Assembly (NCBI GenBank): GCA_036490215.1
Contig: DASXEH010000088.1
Coordinates: forward strand, 102,037-166,036
Origin: JASHSH01 sp036490215
GTDB taxonomy: Bacteria; Pseudomonadota; Alphaproteobacteria; Rhodospirillales; Magnetospirillaceae
Reading direction: 5' to 3'
Length of the DNA stretch: 64,000 nucleotides
The translations under genes and the position numbers were made by a program. Every line of letters starts with the position of its first letter. Within the stretch, counting starts at the first letter, position 1. The notes below the pieces were generated by a model that saw only the letters and a list, made by a program, of their open reading frames with translations, was not told the DNA's origin and made no database searches. Of the stretch, positions 40,413 to 49,427 are shown one piece after another.

Positions 40413-42017
40413 TCAGCAGCTTTGGAATGCGGGCGACATCGCCGCGTAGGCGGCGATCAGCGCGAGGCGTTTGCCGAGATTCGGATCACGCGGGTCGAGC
40501 GGCTGTTCGGGCATGATGTTCATGCCGGCCGTGATCGCGACGATCTGGTTCGGATCGCTGGAGCCGGTGAGCGCGATCAGCCAGTAGGCGGCCACTTCGC
40601 CATAGTTCCGCACCAAGGCCGGCGTCATGGCCTCGGGGTTGAGAACGCCTGTGCCCCAATAGTTCTGCGCAAGGCCAAGCGCCAGCAGCCAGCGCTGCCG
40701 CATCTCATTGGTGCCGCTGAAATGGCGGAGATCGTCGTGCAGGCCGGTCGGTTCGGGCACGCCGTAGAGACGCTGGCCAGCATCGGCGATGGTGTTGATC
40801 AATGGCTCGGTCGGCATCAGATCGAGCCCGGTCGCACGTGCGAATCCCGCGACAAGGGCAAGAGGGCGACGAACCTTTTCGCCGCGCGCCTGAGCGAATT
40901 CGGGCGACAGTGCGATCACCCGCACCACTTTCGCGATCTGATCGGGCGCATGGATGTTCTTGCTCCACACGTCCGCAGCGGCGGCGACAAGCTGCGGCGA
41001 CGGTGTTTGCGAGACCAAACGTCGTGCCAGCTTGCGGCAGATGTAGCGTGCGGTGGCGGGATGGCTGGCAACGAGATCGAGCACCTTCTTGCCATCGGCC
41101 ATCGGCGGCTGAAACTCGTTGAAGTCGGTGGCCAACACACGCTTCTGATAGCCGTCGTGCCAATTCTCGACATAGGCGAATTTGCCTGTGTTCGGCAGCT
41201 TGCGGCCGCCATCGATCGCCGCGCCGTCCTCGACCGTCCAACCGGTGAAGGCGCGGGCCGATTCGTAGACGTCTTCATCGATATAGCCCGCGGGATGGCC
41301 GTCCGTCGCACCGGGCACTTCGCGCCAGCGATCGTATTTGTCGTTGAGATAGGCGTCGCGCCCGAGCGTATGAAGCTCGAACAACTCGCGGCCATAATTC
41401 TCGTTGGCCGCGCCGGCGCGCGAGGAATGGTTCGAAAGGTAATAGAGCATCGCGGTGGAGGTCGCGACGGCTTCGAGCATCTGGTGGAAATTGCCCAACG
41501 CATTCGGCCGGATCACATTGCGATCATAGGCCGGCAGGGCCACCGCCACTTGCTCGGAATGCCACGCATCGACGTTGAAGTGATCGTGCCAGAAATTGCA
41601 TATCACCTCGCGTAGCTGATAGCGCGCATGGGTGGCGCGAATCAGGGTTGCCGCCATCACCTCGATCAGCGGGCGCCGCCGTTCCTGCGATGCGTGCTTG
41701 TCGCGCTCGGCCAGCATCGGCCACAGCGCTTCGATCGGCTGGTTCAGCATCGTCAACGGCCGCATCTCATCGACCGCCGGCCAGGGCTGATTCTTGGCCG
41801 GATCGCCGGCGCCGTATTTGATGCGCAGCCGGGCGACGCTGAGCGCCTGCGCCACCTCGGGCTCATCGACCGGCGGTGCGTGCAGCTGCTCGTCGAACCA
41901 GCGCGGGAAGCCTTGGTTGGCGAATTGCGCGAGATCGCCCGGGCGCGGGCCGTAACCCAGGCGCGTCAGGACATAGAATGGATCAATCGGATTCGGGGCA
42001 GGGTCCGACACAGGCAC
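40413..42017 (-). CDS. DUF1800-domain protein
   Basis: A protein of about 534 residues of the DUF1800 family. Core motifs are VLTRLGYGPRPGDLAQFANQ near the start, ICNFWHDHFNVDAW, YLSNHSSRAGAANENYGREL, LFELHTLGRDAYL and a late MRQRWLLALGLAQNYWGTG. GTG 42017 is chosen because TTGGAG lies six bases upstream; GTG 42053 would add 12 residues with no ribosome site. I see no obvious signal peptide, unlike the Tat signal on its DUF1501 partner. The function is unknown. Confidence 0.85.
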   Translation of the reverse strand: MPVSDPAPNPIDPFYVLTRLGYGPRPGDLAQFANQGFPRWFDEQLHAPPVDEPEVAQALSVARLRIKYGAGDPAKNQPWPAVDEMRPLTMLNQPIEALWPMLAERDKHASQERRRPLIEVMAATLIRATHARYQLREVICNFWHDHFNVDAWHSEQVAVALPAYDRNVIRPNALGNFHQMLEAVATSTAMLYYLSNHSSRAGAANENYGRELFELHTLGRDAYLNDKYDRWREVPGATDGHPAGYIDEDVYESARAFTGWTVEDGAAIDGGRKLPNTGKFAYVENWHDGYQKRVLATDFNEFQPPMADGKKVLDLVASHPATARYICRKLARRLVSQTPSPQLVAAAADVWSKNIHAPDQIAKVVRVIALSPEFAQARGEKVRRPLALVAGFARATGLDLMPTEPLINTIADAGQRLYGVPEPTGLHDDLRHFSGTNEMRQRWLLALGLAQNYWGTGVLNPEAMTPALVRNYGEVAAYWLIALTGSSDPNQIVAITAGMNIMPEQPLDPRDPNLGKRLALIAAYAAMSPAFQSC

Positions 42018-42189
42018 GAGATGCTCCAACCACCTTGGCCAGCGTACCCACACCAGCCAAATCTTCGACTAACCCGCCCATCCTCAATATAGCGAGACAG
42101 CGAAGACGCGTCCTGTGACGGTAGCCGCGTGGGATCACGTGCCACAATCGCGTAAGATCGGCGGCAGCCACAGGAAAGTCACGACGTCC

Positions 42190-43053
42190 CTATTTCCGGT
42201 AGTCGCGGAAGGCGTTGCCGTTTTCCATCAGCGCGGTCGAGAGTGCCCCAGCTGGGCCCTGTAGCCGCGCCGCCCGGCCGACGATGACGAATTCGGTTTC
42301 GGCCAGCAGGGGCAACCCTGCCGAGCTCGGCAATTCCTTCAGCCCATCGACGATCAGATTGCGCGACTGTGCGGTGACGCCCAATCCGGCGAGTGCTGCC
42401 GCGCGCAATCCGCTGAGCGAGCCGCTGGTGCAGACGATCCGCCAAGGACGCTTGATCTCTTCCAGCGCTTCGAGCGCCGCCTTGCGGGTGACGCTGGGCG
42501 GGCGGAACAGGATCAGCGGCAGCGGCCGGTCGGGATCGGGGCGCCAGGGATCGGCGGCCACCCAGACCAGCCGTTCGCGCCACACCACCTGGCCGCGCGC
42601 ATCGCCTTCGCGCCGTTTGGCGACGAGTAGGTCTAGCTCGCCGCCATCGAGCCGTTCATACAGTTCGCCACTCAAACCGACAGTCAGTTCGATATCGACG
42701 GAAGGGTGGCGGCGGCGGAAGTCGCGCAGCACTTCCGGCAGACGCGACAGCACGAAGTCCTCCGACGCGCCCAGGCGCAAGGTGCCGCGCAATTCCGTTT
42801 CGGCGAAATAGCGCTGCGCCTTCTCGTTGGCGTCGAGGATCGTGTGGGCGAACTCGACCATCGTGTCGCCATCGGCCGTGAGCGTGACGGAATGGGTGTC
42901 GCGCACGAACAGCCGCCGCCCGGTTGCGTCTTCGAGCTTGCGCACATGCTGGCTGACGGTGGATTGCCGCAAACCCAATTGCCGGCTGGCCTCGGTGAAG
43001 CTCTTCACCCGCGCCACCGCGACGAAACTGGTGAGTTGGATCGGATCGAGCAT
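42190..43053 (-). CDS. LysR-family transcriptional regulator
   Basis: A 287-residue LysR protein. The helix-turn-helix shows MLDPIQLTSFVAVARVKSFT and ASRQLGLRQSTVSQHVRKLE, with LFVRDTHSVTLTADGD at the domain end. The effector domain contains GTLRLGASEDFVLSRLPEVL. ATG 43053 is chosen from AGGAG five bases upstream; an in-frame extension to 43071 runs into the operator. It is divergent from the SBF-like symporter gene 110 bp away and likely regulates it. Confidence 0.92.
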   Translation of the reverse strand: MLDPIQLTSFVAVARVKSFTEASRQLGLRQSTVSQHVRKLEDATGRRLFVRDTHSVTLTADGDTMVEFAHTILDANEKAQRYFAETELRGTLRLGASEDFVLSRLPEVLRDFRRRHPSVDIELTVGLSGELYERLDGGELDLLVAKRREGDARGQVVWRERLVWVAADPWRPDPDRPLPLILFRPPSVTRKAALEALEEIKRPWRIVCTSGSLSGLRAAALAGLGVTAQSRNLIVDGLKELPSSAGLPLLAETEFVIVGRAARLQGPAGALSTALMENGNAFRDYRK

Positions 43054-43066
43054 GGCCGCTCCTATA

Positions 43067-43081
43067 ATCACAATTTGTGAT
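43067..43081. promoter_or_regulatory. LysR-type operator before the symporter gene
   Basis: The sequence ATCACAA-T-TTGTGAT at 43067-43081 is a perfect 15-bp dyad containing the LysR consensus T-N11-A (T43068 to A43080). It lies 13 bp before the LysR start and 82 bp before the symporter start, an ideal position for repression of the regulator and activation of the target. Confidence 0.7.
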
Positions 43082-43163
43082 GATAATAATAGCGGTGATG
43101 TGACTTCACAATATCCGCGAACGGGCCGATATTTCAGGCGTTTTCCATGCAGGACGTGCCGCC

Positions 43164-44156
43164 ATGTCGATTCTTCATCAACTTGAGCGCTTCGGCGTCG
43201 ACCGTTTCACGATGGCCCTGGTCACCACGGTCGTGACCGCCTCGATCCTGCCGGCCAGCGGGGTGAGTGCGACCTATCTGAAGTACCTCACCGATCTGGC
43301 GATCGGCGTGATGTTCTTCATGTATGGCGCGCGCCTGCCGCGTGAGGTGGTGGTGCAAGGCATCGCACATTGGCGGCTGCATGTGCTGGTGTTTGCTTGC
43401 ACCTTCCTGGTGTTCCCACTGTTGGGCCTGGCCACGCATGTGCTGGTGCCGAAGCTGATGTCGCCCGACGTTTATATCGGCATCGTCTTCCTCTGCTGTT
43501 TGCCGTCCACCGTGCAGTCGTCGATTGCCTTCACCTCGATCGCGCGCGGCAATGTAGCCGCCGCGATCTGCAGCGCCTCGGCTTCGAATCTGATCGGTAT
43601 CCTGGTGACGCCGGTGCTGGCGGGCGTGCTGCTCAGCGCCCATGGCGGCTTCTCGCCCCATGCGATCTTAGCGATTGCGGTTCAACTGCTGCTGCCCTTC
43701 GTCGCCGGTCAGCTCGCGCGGCCATGGCTCGGCAAGTGGGCGCTGCGCAATAAGAGGCTGCTCAGCTACACCGATCGCGGCTCGATCCTCTTGGTCGTCT
43801 ACGGTGCCTTCAGCGAGGCGGTGATCGGCGGCATCTGGCATCAGCTGCCGGCGCAGGATTTCGCGGTGATCGTGGGCGTGAATGCGGCGCTGTTGGCCGC
43901 GGTATTGGCGACCACCACCTTTGTCAGCCGCGCTTTCGGTTTCAACAAGGAGGACGAGATCGCCATCGTCTTCTGCGGCTCGAAGAAGAGCCTGGCCTCG
44001 GGCGTGCCGATGGCCAGCGTGATCTTTGCCGGCCATCCGATCGGGTTGATCGTGTTGCCGCTGATGCTGTTCCACCAAATTCAATTGATGGTCTGCGCGA
44101 TCCTGGCGCGGCGCTACGCCGCCAACCGGCAGGCGCCGGTGCCGAGCCACGCCTGA
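43164..44156 (+). CDS. SBF-like (bile acid:Na+ symporter superfamily) transporter
   Basis: A 330-residue membrane protein with about ten helices of the YfeH/SBF_like type. Conserved stretches are LTDLAIGVMFFMYGARLPRE, GIVFLCCLPSTVQSSIAFTS, ASASNLIGILVTPVLAG and IAIVFCGSKKSLASGVPMA. The crossover motifs around NLIG and SKKSL fit sodium-coupled transport. The cargo is unknown; the divergent LysR gene implies an inducible organic-anion substrate. Confidence 0.88.
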   Translation: MSILHQLERFGVDRFTMALVTTVVTASILPASGVSATYLKYLTDLAIGVMFFMYGARLPREVVVQGIAHWRLHVLVFACTFLVFPLLGLATHVLVPKLMSPDVYIGIVFLCCLPSTVQSSIAFTSIARGNVAAAICSASASNLIGILVTPVLAGVLLSAHGGFSPHAILAIAVQLLLPFVAGQLARPWLGKWALRNKRLLSYTDRGSILLVVYGAFSEAVIGGIWHQLPAQDFAVIVGVNAALLAAVLATTTFVSRAFGFNKEDEIAIVFCGSKKSLASGVPMASVIFAGHPIGLIVLPLMLFHQIQLMVCAILARRYAANRQAPVPSHA

Positions 44157-44166
44157 TCGGCGCGCC

Positions 44167-44613
44167 CTATTTGTCCGATACCGCTTCCATGACCACGAAG
44201 GTCGAAGTGTGCGCCACATGGGGCATCGCCGAGATCGCTTCGCCCAGCACGCGGCGGTAGGTGGCGATGTCTTTGGTGCGAACCTTCAGCAGGTAATCGA
44301 AATTGCCGGCGATCATGTGGCATTCCTCGATCGAGGGAATCGTCTTCGCTGCCTTGTTGAATTCGAGCAGCGCCTTCGACCGCGTATCCGACAGCGTCAC
44401 CTGCACGAAGGCGAGATGCGCCTCGCCCAACCGGGCCCAATCGATCGCGGCGCGATAGCCTTTGATATAGCCCTCGGCCTCGAGCCGCTTCACGCGCGCC
44501 TGCACCGGTGTTTTCGAAAGTCCCACCGCGGCGCTGAGTTCGGCCATCGATAGCCGGCCATCGGCCTCCAGCGCCTTGATGATGTTGCGGTCGATTTGGT
44601 CCAATTGATCCAT
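44167..44613 (-). CDS. putR: Lrp/AsnC-family regulator, probable PutR (proline-responsive activator)
   Basis: A 148-residue Lrp-type regulator. The N-terminal HTH is LDQIDRNIIKALEADGRLSM and LSAAVGLSKTPVQARVKRLE; the C-terminal RAM domain shows VTLSDTRSKALLEFNKAAKT and CHMIAGNFDYLLKVRTKDI, which binds an amino acid. ATG 44613 is preferred over ATG 44667 because the latter overlaps the 24-bp inverted repeat. It is divergent from putA; in alphaproteobacteria such a gene is PutR, which activates putA in response to proline. Confidence 0.86.
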   Translation of the reverse strand: MDQLDQIDRNIIKALEADGRLSMAELSAAVGLSKTPVQARVKRLEAEGYIKGYRAAIDWARLGEAHLAFVQVTLSDTRSKALLEFNKAAKTIPSIEECHMIAGNFDYLLKVRTKDIATYRRVLGEAISAMPHVAHTSTFVVMEAVSDK

Positions 44614-44655
44614 ATCAGCGGCCTTTTCGGAGAAAAAATTACGTACGAAATCGAA

Positions 44656-44679
44656 AATATAGTCCATAGGGACTATATT
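44656..44679. promoter_or_regulatory. Perfect 10-bp inverted repeat, probable Lrp/PutR operator
   Basis: AATATAGTCC (44656-44665) and GGACTATATT (44670-44679) are exact reverse complements with a 4-base spacer. The dyad sits centrally between the regulator start at 44613 and putA at 44731, in an AT-rich stretch suited to Lrp binding and overlapping promoters for both genes. Confidence 0.75.
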
Positions 44680-44730
44680 GGCATAACAAACAGGCCAGCC
44701 TGCTCGGTCGTAAAACCCTAGAATCATCGC

Positions 44731-47700
44731 ATGCCTGATGGCCCGTCTCCGTTTGAAGCGTTCCGTGCTGAAATCCAGCCGCGTACGGGCCTTCGCGCCG
44801 CGATCGATGACCTTCATCGCAAAGCCGAACCCGATTGCGTCAAAGCGCTGATCGAAGCTGCGCAGCTATCGACGCCCATCAAGGCGCAGGCGCATGCACT
44901 GGCCGCCGATCTCATCACTCATCTGCGCACGCGGCCATCGGGCGGGTTGGTCCAGGGGCTGATGCATGAATATGCGCTGTCGAGCCAAGAGGGGATCGCG
45001 CTGCTGTGCTTGGCCGAGGCGTTGCTCCGCATCCCCGATACCGCGACGCGTGACGCGCTGATCGCCGATAAGGTCGGCGGCGGTGAATGGCATGATCATG
45101 TTGGCCGTTCAGCCTCGCCCTTCGTCAACGCGGCGACCTGGGGTTTGGTAGTCACCGGCAAGCTGGTCGGCACGGTCGACGAAGCCGGACTTGGTGCAGC
45201 ACTCGCCCGCTTGATCGCGCGCGGCGGTGCGCCGCTGATCCGCGCCGGTGTCGATATCGCGATGAAGCTGCTGGGTGAGCAGTTCGTTCGCGGTGAGACC
45301 ATCGATGAGGCATTGCAGAACGCGCGTAAGTTGGAAGTGCTTGGCTTCCGCTATTCCTACGACATGCTGGGCGAGGCGGCGATGACCGCTGCCGATGCCG
45401 CGCGCTACTTCGAATCCTATCAGAATGCGCTGCATGCGATTGGCACAGCCTCAGCCGGGCGCGGCATCTATGAGGGGCCGGGTCTGTCGATCAAGCTCTC
45501 GGCTCTGCATCCACGCTACCAACGGTCTCAACGCGCACGAGTAATGGCGGAGCTTTTGCCGCGCGTCCGCGAATTGGCGCTTCTGGCACGGCGATACGAT
45601 ATCGGCATCAATATCGACGCCGAGGAATCCGAACGGCTCGATCTCTCGCTCGATATCCTCGAAGCGCTGTGCGCCGATGCGGCGCTGCAGGGCTGGAATG
45701 GCATCGGCTTCGTCGTTCAGGCCTACCAGAAACGCGCCTATGCCGTGATCGCCTTCGTTATCGATCTGGCGCGGCGCACACAGCGGCGGATCATGCTGCG
45801 CCTGGTCAAGGGCGCCTATTGGGACAGCGAGATCAAGCGTGCGCAGATCGAAGGGCAAGCGGATTTTCCGGTCTTCACGCGCAAGAACCACACGGATGTT
45901 TCCTACATCGCTTGTGCCCGGCAGCTGCTCGACGCGCCGCGCGAGGTCTATCCGCAATTCGCGACTCATAACGCGCTGACCTTGGCGACGATCCATGCGA
46001 TGGCCGGGCCGAATTTCTATGCTGGGCAATACGAGTTCCAATGCCTGCACGGGATGGGCGAGCCGCTTTACGAACAGGTGGTGGGTGCGGCTCATCTCAA
46101 CCGACCGTGCCGCGTCTACGCGCCGGTGGGCTCCCACGACACCCTGCTCGCCTATCTGGTCCGCCGTCTGCTTGAGAACGGTGCGAACACATCTTTCGTC
46201 AATCGCGTGGCCACGGCCTCGATCCCGATAAAGACATTGCTCGAAGACCCAATCGAAGCCGCTGCGGCGAACAATCCCATCGGCGCGCCGCATGCGCATA
46301 TCGCCTTGCCGCGCGATTTGTTCGGTACCGACCGAGCGAATTCCGCCGGGCTCGATTTCAATGACGACACTGCATTGGCAGAATTCGTGGCGGGAATGGA
46401 CGGCGCCGAGACCGCGTGGCCTCCTGATGGCACGCCCAGCCGCAATCCGGCCGATCCATCGGACATTGTTGGATTCGTTCGCCTCACCGATGCGACCGAG
46501 GTCGCCGCTGCTGTCGCAAAAGCCGAAGCCGCTTGGCTTGCATGGCGTGACCAGGTGCCAGAGCAACGCGCCACCATCCTTGAACGGGCAGCAGCGCTTC
46601 TGGAGGAGCAAGCGGCACAATTGTCGGGCTTGATCTGCCGTGAGGCGGGCAAGACATTCCCCAATGCCATCGGTGAGATTCGTGAAGCCGCCGATTTCCT
46701 GCGCTATTACGCGTCGCCGCTGCGCCGTGGTTTCGCCAATGCGACTCATCGACCGCGCGGCGTAATCGCGTGCATTAGCCCTTGGAATTTTCCGATTTCG
46801 ATCTTCACCGGCCAGATCGCCGCGGCCCTGGCCGCCGGCAATGCGGTGGTTGCCAAGCCGGCCGAAGAGACACCGCTCATCGCTGAAGCAGCGGTTCGGC
46901 TGCTCCACCAGGCCGGCATTCCTCAAGACGTGTTGGTTCTGGTGAATGGCGATGGCGCCATCGGCGCGGCACTGGTTGCGCAACCAGGCATCGCCGGCGT
47001 CGCCTTCACCGGTTCGATCGACGCCGCGCGCTCGATCCAGCGCAGCCTGGCCGAGCGGCTGGGGCCGGATGGCCATCCCATTCCGCTGATTGCCGAGACG
47101 GGTGGGCAGAACGCGCTGATCGTCGACAGTTCAGCGCTGACCGAGCAGGTGGTGGCCGATACGCTTGCCTCGGCTTTCGATTCAGCTGGGCAGCGATGTT
47201 CAGCCCTGCGCGTCTTGTGCCTGCAAGACGACATCGCCGACCGCACGCTGACCATGATCAGGGCGGCGATGGACGAGTTGGCCATTGGCACCCCGGATCG
47301 CCTGTCGACCGATATCGGCCCGATCATTACACGCGAGGCGCGCGACAAGTTGGTTGCGTATGTGGACGCGATGCGTCAGCGCGGTTTCGCGGTTTACGGG
47401 CCGTCGCTTCCCGATGACCTTGGTGATGGCTATTTCATCGCGCCGACACTGATCGAAATCGGCAGCGTGGGTGATCTGGAGCGCGAAGTCTTCGGTCCGA
47501 TTCTCCATGTCGTCCGCTACCGCCGCGATCAATTGCCCGCGCTGATCGATCAGCTCAACGCGATGGGGTACGGCCTGACCGGCGGTATCCATTCGCGCGT
47601 CGACAGCACGATCGATCTCGTCTGCGAACGGCTCGATGTGGGCAACATCTATGTGAACCGCAATATCATCGGCGCGGTTGTGGGTGTGCAGCCCTTCGGC

Positions 47701-48351
47701 GGCCATGGCCTGTCGGGAACTGGACCGAAAGCCGGCGGTCCGCTTTATCTCAAGCGCTTCCTATCCCAAGTGCCGGCCGATTGGCCGAAACTTGAAAATA
47801 CATCGCTGACAGTGACGGGCGATTTTCTAGGTTGGATCGCGACAAGCGAATACCGGCACCTGTCCGAACGGTGCGAGTGGATCGCGGCGCTGTCCAGGCT
47901 TGGCACGCAAAGCGAACTGAAGGGGCCGGTGGGTGAACGCAATCTGTATGAACTCCAGGCCCGGGGTGCGGTCCTCTGCGAAGCGGAGACGGCCGGGTCG
48001 ATCATCCTCCAGATCGCCTGTGCGCTCAGTACCGGAAACCGTGCTCTGCTCGATGGCCCTATAGCGGCCTCGGTCATCAGAGCCGCGCCGCTCGGTTTGC
48101 GTACTCAAATTGGCGTCTTCGAATCTGGCCTTCCCGTCGATGCTGTTCTGACCGATCGCGAGGGCGAGCAATTGACCGCGCTGCTCAAGACCATCGCGGA
48201 GCGGACCAGTGGGCCGATCGTCACCACGTTCCATGTTTCCGCCACCACCGACGACCGAGATTTGCCGCTCGACTGGTTGCTCAAGGAGAAATCGATCGCG
48301 ATCAACACTACTGCAGCGGGCGGCAACGCCAGCTTGATGTCGATCGGTTAG
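44731..48351 (+). CDS. putA: Bifunctional proline dehydrogenase / glutamate-5-semialdehyde dehydrogenase PutA
   Basis: A 1206-residue fused enzyme that oxidises L-proline to glutamate with channelled P5C intermediate. There is no N-terminal ribbon-helix-helix, so it does not self-regulate like gammaproteobacterial PutA. The FAD proline dehydrogenase barrel covers about residues 75-480 (GPGLSIKLSALHPRYQRSQR; RLVKGAYWDSEIKRAQIEG). The ALDH half spans about 560-1040, with CISPWNFPISIFTGQIAAAL, IAETGGQNALIVDSSAL and the catalytic Cys in FDSAGQRCSALRVL. A C-terminal domain of about 170 residues follows, as in long type B PutAs. An ornithine cyclodeaminase-family gene follows 72 bp later. Confidence 0.96.
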   Translation: MPDGPSPFEAFRAEIQPRTGLRAAIDDLHRKAEPDCVKALIEAAQLSTPIKAQAHALAADLITHLRTRPSGGLVQGLMHEYALSSQEGIALLCLAEALLRIPDTATRDALIADKVGGGEWHDHVGRSASPFVNAATWGLVVTGKLVGTVDEAGLGAALARLIARGGAPLIRAGVDIAMKLLGEQFVRGETIDEALQNARKLEVLGFRYSYDMLGEAAMTAADAARYFESYQNALHAIGTASAGRGIYEGPGLSIKLSALHPRYQRSQRARVMAELLPRVRELALLARRYDIGINIDAEESERLDLSLDILEALCADAALQGWNGIGFVVQAYQKRAYAVIAFVIDLARRTQRRIMLRLVKGAYWDSEIKRAQIEGQADFPVFTRKNHTDVSYIACARQLLDAPREVYPQFATHNALTLATIHAMAGPNFYAGQYEFQCLHGMGEPLYEQVVGAAHLNRPCRVYAPVGSHDTLLAYLVRRLLENGANTSFVNRVATASIPIKTLLEDPIEAAAANNPIGAPHAHIALPRDLFGTDRANSAGLDFNDDTALAEFVAGMDGAETAWPPDGTPSRNPADPSDIVGFVRLTDATEVAAAVAKAEAAWLAWRDQVPEQRATILERAAALLEEQAAQLSGLICREAGKTFPNAIGEIREAADFLRYYASPLRRGFANATHRPRGVIACISPWNFPISIFTGQIAAALAAGNAVVAKPAEETPLIAEAAVRLLHQAGIPQDVLVLVNGDGAIGAALVAQPGIAGVAFTGSIDAARSIQRSLAERLGPDGHPIPLIAETGGQNALIVDSSALTEQVVADTLASAFDSAGQRCSALRVLCLQDDIADRTLTMIRAAMDELAIGTPDRLSTDIGPIITREARDKLVAYVDAMRQRGFAVYGPSLPDDLGDGYFIAPTLIEIGSVGDLEREVFGPILHVVRYRRDQLPALIDQLNAMGYGLTGGIHSRVDSTIDLVCERLDVGNIYVNRNIIGAVVGVQPFGGHGLSGTGPKAGGPLYLKRFLSQVPADWPKLENTSLTVTGDFLGWIATSEYRHLSERCEWIAALSRLGTQSELKGPVGERNLYELQARGAVLCEAETAGSIILQIACALSTGNRALLDGPIAASVIRAAPLGLRTQIGVFESGLPVDAVLTDREGEQLTALLKTIAERTSGPIVTTFHVSATTDDRDLPLDWLLKEKSIAINTTAAGGNASLMSIG

Positions 48352-48423
48352 AGTCGCTGCATCGGCCATGGTCAAGCGGCGCGATTTGCCCTATTCCGAT
48401 AGAGGAAAAGGGGAGGCGCGCCG

Positions 48424-49368
48424 ATGCTCACTGTGACCGCCGAAGCCGTTCGCGAGGCGCTCGATTTTCCATCGACGATCGTGGCGCTGGAGGAGATGCT
48501 TCGCACCGGCTGCGAGATGCCCGTGCGCCATCATCATACGGTCGATGTGCCCGGCGCCCCGGCCGCGACGCTGTTGCTGATGCCGGCCTGGTCGTCGGGT
48601 GCCTATCTAGGGGTCAAGATCGTCAACGTGTTTCCCGGCAATGCCGATGCAGGCATTCCTGCCGTCATCGGCATGTATCTCCTCTTCTCGGCCAAGGACG
48701 GGTCGCTGCTGGCGACGATCGATGGCGGCGAGCTGACGGCACGGCGCACAGCCGCGGCCTCGGCGCTGGCCGCGCGCTATCTCGCGCGCGAGGACGCATC
48801 GCGGCTTCTGATCGTCGGCACAGGCCGCCTAGCCGGCAATCTGGCGGCGGCCCATGCTGCCGTACGGCCGATCAAAAACTTCGTGGTCTGGGGCCGCAAT
48901 CTCGACAAGGCTTCGGGTATCGCCAAGACGCTGGCGTCGAGCGGGCTCAAGGTCTCGGCCACCGACGACCTCGCTTCGGCGGTAGGTGATGCCGACATTG
49001 TCAGTTGCGCCACCTTGGCCAATGAGCCGTTGATCAAGGGCGAATGGCTCAGGCCGGGTACGCATCTCGATCTGATTGGCGGCTTCACGCCGACGATGCG
49101 CGAGGCGGATGACGCGGCCATCCGTCGTGCCACCGTCATCGTGGATACGCGCGCCGGTGCGATGAAAGAGGCGGGCGATATCGTCGTGCCGCTGGCCAAT
49201 GGCACACTCAAGCCCGAGGACGTGAAGGCCGATCTCTACGATCTGACGCGCGGCCATCATCCGGGCCGTACATCGTCTGACGAAATCACGCTGTTCAAAT
49301 CGGTGGGCGTTGCGCTGGAAGATTTGGCCGCGGCGGCGCTGATCTATCGCAAGAAAACCGGCGGCTGA
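48424..49368 (+). CDS. Ornithine cyclodeaminase / mu-crystallin-family protein, candidate cyclic-ketimine reductase
   Basis: A 314-residue NAD(P)-dependent enzyme. The Rossmann motif RLLIVGTGRLAGNLAAAHAA (about residues 120-140), LLATIDGGELTARRTAAASA and HLDLIGGFTPTMREADD are family features. The family includes ornithine cyclodeaminase, alanine dehydrogenase, and ketimine reductases that reduce pyrroline- or piperideine-2-carboxylate to proline or pipecolate. The ATG follows GGGGAGG. Next to putA, and near an ALDH7 gene, ketimine reduction is a better guess than ornithine cyclisation, but the specificity cannot be read here. Confidence 0.82.
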   Translation: MLTVTAEAVREALDFPSTIVALEEMLRTGCEMPVRHHHTVDVPGAPAATLLLMPAWSSGAYLGVKIVNVFPGNADAGIPAVIGMYLLFSAKDGSLLATIDGGELTARRTAAASALAARYLAREDASRLLIVGTGRLAGNLAAAHAAVRPIKNFVVWGRNLDKASGIAKTLASSGLKVSATDDLASAVGDADIVSCATLANEPLIKGEWLRPGTHLDLIGGFTPTMREADDAAIRRATVIVDTRAGAMKEAGDIVVPLANGTLKPEDVKADLYDLTRGHHPGRTSSDEITLFKSVGVALEDLAAAALIYRKKTGG

Positions 49369-49402
49369 AAAAGAATCGGCCCGGCGGAGACCGCCGGGCC
49401 GA
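49369..49402 (-). terminator. Terminator, possibly bidirectional, after the livJ-type gene
   Basis: TCGGCCCGGCGG (49376-49387) and CCGCCGGGCCGA (49391-49402) form a 12-bp perfect stem with loop AGA. AAAAAG at 49368-49373 on the plus strand gives a T-run on the minus strand, so it terminates the leftward gene; it also lies just after the rightward cyclodeaminase-family stop. Confidence 0.88.
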
Positions 49403-49427
49403 CATAGCAAAGTCCTGAGATCAGGAC

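Noticed and set aside
45451..47076. 541-codon frame (-) antisense to putA
   Set aside because: Codon and residue composition is shadow-like and putA is strongly supported on the other strand.
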